Positions 61,253 to 64,000 of a stretch of 64,000 bases of DNA are shown here, piece after piece. The first letter of the stretch is position 1; each line of letters opens with the position of its first letter. The stretch is from the NCBI GenBank assembly GCA_017304135.1, contig JAFLBB010000001.1, positions 1-64,000 on the forward strand, given 5' to 3'. Origin of the DNA: Acidobacteriota bacterium. Its GTDB lineage: Bacteria > Acidobacteriota > Terriglobia > Bryobacterales > Bryobacteraceae. Both the position numbers and the translations under genes were made by a program. The notes beneath the pieces are model-generated. The model ran no database searches. It was given only the letters and a program-made list of their open reading frames with translations, and was not told the origin of the DNA.

Positions 61253-63988
61253 ATGAATCCGGAACGCTGGAGACAGGTTCGTGACATCTTCGACGAGATC
61301 GTCGAACTGAACCCGGTCGAGCGCAATCGCTATTTGCTGGTGGCCGCGGATGGCGACCCCGACCTGCGCCGCGAGGTGGAGGAGCTGCTGCGCAGCTACG
61401 ATGAATCGGGCGATTTGATGGAGAAGCCGGCCGCGGCCGGGCTGTCTGACCTGTTTTCAACGAGCCCGGCTCCGCGAACGGCGGGTACGGGGCCTTTTTC
61501 GGCGAGCGCGCTGGGAGCCCCCACGGCGGGCGGGCTGCCGCTGCGGGCGCTGCCCAACGACTACACCTTCACCGGACACCACGTGGGCAGCTTCCGGCTG
61601 GTGCGCAAGATCGGCGCGGGCGGTATGGGCAGCGTGTATGAAGCGCTGCGCGACGACCAGGAATTCCAGCAGCGGGTGGCGATCAAGTTCGTCAAGCCGG
61701 GAATGGGCACGACGGGCATTCTGCAGCGCTTTCTTACTGAGCGCCAGGTGTTGGCGGCGCTGAATCACCCCAACATCGCGCGGCTGCTGGATGGCGGCAC
61801 GACGCCGGACGGCCTGCCGTACTTCGTCATGGAGTATGTCGATGGCACGCCCATCGACCGCTACTGCGACGAGAAGCGGCTGAACATTGCGCAGCGGCTG
61901 GCCCTGTTCCGCACGGTGTGCGATGCGGTCCAATATGCCCACCAGAACCTGATCGTGCATCGCGACCTGAAGCCGGCCAACATCCTGGTGACGGCGGCGG
62001 GCACGGTGAAGCTGCTCGATTTCGGCATTGCCAAGCTGCTGGGTCCGGCCGTGGGCGAAGAGACGGTGGCGCATACCACCGATGGGTCGCCGATGACGCC
62101 GGAGTTTGCCAGCCCGGAGCAGGTGCACGGCGAGAACGTGACCACGGCGAGTGACATTTACGCGCTGGGGGTGCTGCTCTACCAGTTGCTCACCGGGCGG
62201 ATGCCCTACAGGCTGGACCAGTGGACCGCGCCGAAGCTGTTCATTGCGATTGCGGAGCAGAATCCGGAGCGGCCTAGTGAGCGTGTGCTGGCCGACGAGG
62301 AGTGCGCGCTGGGCAATGGGGAGAAGCGGGTGGTGGAGGCCTCGCTTGCGGCGCTGGTGAGGGAAGGCACGCCGGACCGGCTGCACCGGCGGCTGGCGGG
62401 CGACCTGGACACGATTGTCCTGATGGCATTGCGCAAGGAGGTGTCGCGACGCTATGCCAGTGTGGAGCGCTTCTCCGACGACCTGCGGAAGTACTTGGAG
62501 GGCCATCCGGTTTCGGCTCGGCCAGATACGCTTTCCTACCGCCTGGTGAAATTCGCCGCGCGCCACAGGGCGGGCGTTGCGGCTGGCGTGCTGGCGGTGA
62601 TGGCACTGATTGCGGCCACGGGCGTGAGCCTGTACTACGCCAAGGCGGCGCGGCAGGAGCAGGTGGTGGCCGAGCGGCGGTTCCAGGACGTGAGGCAACT
62701 GGCGCGGTTCGTGATGTTTGAGTTTGACGACGCCATCCGCGCCGGCGAGACCCCGGCTCGCATCATGCTCGTACGGCGGGCGTTTGAGTACCTGAACGGG
62801 TTGTCGAAAGAGGCCGTGGGCGATGCTTCGCTGGAGCGCGAGGTGGCCGAATCGTATCTCAAACTGGGCGACATTCAGGGCAACCTCTACACCTCGCACG
62901 TCGGCGACCGGGAAGGGGCGCTGGAAAGCCACCGACGCGCGCTGGAAATGGCCAGCCTGCTGGCGGCACGGCCCAACCCGGAGGTAGCCGACCGCCTGCT
63001 GGTGGTGCGCGCCAAGACGGGGCTGGCCGATCTGCTGGCGCTGGGCGGCGACCGCAGGCAGGCGCTGCGGTTGTACCAGGAAGCCCGCGCGGTGTGCGAG
63101 GAGATGGACAAGCGCAAACGGACGCTTGAGACCGTGCGCCACCTGGCGGAAGTTGTATCCAAAGAGGGCTTCGTGCAGAGCCAACTGGGCGACCTGAACG
63201 GTGCGCGGCAACTGTTTACGCGGGCACTCGGCCTTTCGGCCGAATGGCAGCACCTGGATGCCGCCAGCCCTCAGGCGCAACGGACAGCCGCCATGGCCAC
63301 AAGCCGGTTGGGTGAATTGCTGGTCCGCTCTGGAAACTCCGCCGAGGGGCTGGTATCTCTGCGTCGCGGCGTGCTGGTGTATGAAGACCTGATGCGAGCC
63401 CAACCGGGTGTCACCAGTTACACCCGCGACCTGGCGGCAACCTCGATTCTGTATGGCGATGCGCTGCTCGCCGCCAAGCAGGAGGCGACGGCGATTGAGG
63501 CCTACCGGCGAGCGCTGCACCTGGCCGAAGGTCTGGCGGCGGGCGACCCCAAGAACCAGCAGCACCAGCGTGACCTGCACCTTGTGCTGGGGCGGCTGGC
63601 CGACGCCTACTCGCAAACCAAGCGGCACGTGGAGGCGCGCCAGATGACGTCGCGGGCGTTACAGGTGTTAAAGCCGCTCGTGGACCTGCCTTCGCCCTCC
63701 GGCTACGACATCCAGCAGTATGTCTGGCTGCTGGTGACGACGCCCTACCCCGAGCTGCGCGACCCGGCGCGAGCGGTGCCCTACGCGGAGGCTGCGGCCC
63801 GGATGACGAATGCCTCTGACCCGGCCGTGCTGGATGCGCTGGCGCGGGCGTATTTCGGCACCGGCAACCGGCAGCTGGCGGTGGAGACGGAACGGAAGGC
63901 GATTGCCCTGCTGCCGCCGCGCAGCCAGTCCGGCGACAGCGCGCTGCGGGCTGAGCTGGAGGCGAACCTGGAGCGGTTCCAGAAGTAG
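61253..63988 (+). CDS. Serine/threonine protein kinase with TPR-like C-terminal domain
   Basis: 911 aa. The N-terminal 60 residues (PERWRQVRDIFDEIVEL ... LRREVEELLRSYD) match the region common to Solibacter-type kinases. Kinase motifs are complete: IGAGGMGSVYEAL, VAIKFVK, HRDLKPANIL and DFGIAK. A membrane helix (AAGVLAVMALIAATGVSLYY) near residue 450 is followed by an outside or periplasmic region of TPR-like helices. It probably works with the sigma factor 24 bases upstream, a gene pair recurrent in this phylum. Confidence 0.93.
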   Translation: MNPERWRQVRDIFDEIVELNPVERNRYLLVAADGDPDLRREVEELLRSYDESGDLMEKPAAAGLSDLFSTSPAPRTAGTGPFSASALGAPTAGGLPLRALPNDYTFTGHHVGSFRLVRKIGAGGMGSVYEALRDDQEFQQRVAIKFVKPGMGTTGILQRFLTERQVLAALNHPNIARLLDGGTTPDGLPYFVMEYVDGTPIDRYCDEKRLNIAQRLALFRTVCDAVQYAHQNLIVHRDLKPANILVTAAGTVKLLDFGIAKLLGPAVGEETVAHTTDGSPMTPEFASPEQVHGENVTTASDIYALGVLLYQLLTGRMPYRLDQWTAPKLFIAIAEQNPERPSERVLADEECALGNGEKRVVEASLAALVREGTPDRLHRRLAGDLDTIVLMALRKEVSRRYASVERFSDDLRKYLEGHPVSARPDTLSYRLVKFAARHRAGVAAGVLAVMALIAATGVSLYYAKAARQEQVVAERRFQDVRQLARFVMFEFDDAIRAGETPARIMLVRRAFEYLNGLSKEAVGDASLEREVAESYLKLGDIQGNLYTSHVGDREGALESHRRALEMASLLAARPNPEVADRLLVVRAKTGLADLLALGGDRRQALRLYQEARAVCEEMDKRKRTLETVRHLAEVVSKEGFVQSQLGDLNGARQLFTRALGLSAEWQHLDAASPQAQRTAAMATSRLGELLVRSGNSAEGLVSLRRGVLVYEDLMRAQPGVTSYTRDLAATSILYGDALLAAKQEATAIEAYRRALHLAEGLAAGDPKNQQHQRDLHLVLGRLADAYSQTKRHVEARQMTSRALQVLKPLVDLPSPSGYDIQQYVWLLVTTPYPELRDPARAVPYAEAAARMTNASDPAVLDALARAYFGTGNRQLAVETERKAIALLPPRSQSGDSALRAELEANLERFQK

Positions 63989-64000
63989 GACGTTAGCGGC

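Noticed and set aside
61457-63628. Long minus-strand open frame opposite the serine/threonine kinase
   Set aside because: Antisense to intact kinase motifs, His/Arg/Gln-rich, with no recognisable domain or ribosome site.

Overview
The window joins two kinds of DNA. Bases 46,530 to the right end look like ordinary chromosome of a GC-rich soil bacterium. An ECF sigma factor stands next to a serine/threonine kinase with a TPR-like tail, and nearby are a LytTR response regulator, an S9 peptidase and a bacterial myo-inositol-phosphate synthase. This mix suggests Acidobacteriota, most likely the Solibacter/Bryobacter group; that is inference from gene content, since no rRNA is present. Everything left of 46,386 looks like an integrated mobile island. 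An excisionase and a tyrosine integrase abut the 3' end of an initiator tRNA-Met gene. The island's left end is not seen and probably lies outside the window.

Island, left to right. (1) 1-11,001, plus strand: the tail of a serine recombinase abuts a 5'-truncated DrmD-like SNF2 helicase. An Eco57I/DrmMI-like methyltransferase, a Rad50-like ATPase with a zinc-hook motif, an HNH nuclease and an HNH-SAVED CBASS effector (Cap5) follow, most of them overlapping. (2) 11,013-12,613, minus: an E2-like protein and a CD-NTase (short type II CBASS), convergent with Cap5. (3) 12,696-14,925, plus: a YdjM-like membrane hydrolase, an HTH-ImmA/IrrE protein and a PIN-domain protein, divergent from the CD-NTase across a symmetric promoter region. 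(4) 15,007-18,882, minus: a second CBASS made of HTH regulator, ImmA-type peptidase, CapV patatin phospholipase and CD-NTase with sensor domain, followed by a DUF2188 protein. Two near-identical 16-bp sites precede the regulator gene and capV. (5) 19,001-29,422 and 37,977-41,839, minus: type IV secretion genes (VirB1, B3, B4, two B5-like, B6, B8, B9, B10 and three proteins built from VirB2-like modules) plus two unusual AAA+ ATPases. No relaxase, coupling protein or VirB11 is visible. (6) 29,886-37,399, minus, nested between the two T4SS blocks: sigma factor, unknown protein, IrrE-UvrD-nuclease fusion, multi-ubiquitin-E2 fusion, JAB-E1 fusion and a DUF6527 protein. This is a compact ubiquitin-like operon. 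(7) 41,945-44,656: a small lipoprotein-like ORF, a terpene-cyclase-like repeat protein, a DUF362 protein and an HTH protein. (8) 44,734-46,462: excisionase, integrase and tRNA.

How it fits together: the island is dominated by defence. Two CBASS systems with related cyclases but different effectors sit beside a helicase/methyltransferase/ATPase/nuclease cassette whose last gene is the effector of one of them. Three separate ImmA/IrrE-type peptidases suggest a shared logic in which a protease releases repression or senses stress. The most unusual unit is the sigma-factor-headed ubiquitin-like operon, whose multi-ubiquitin gene has a Shine-Dalgarno sequence that can be folded into a nested hairpin. 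Chromosomal curiosities include a hicA toxin gene broken by one in-frame amber codon beside an intact hicB.
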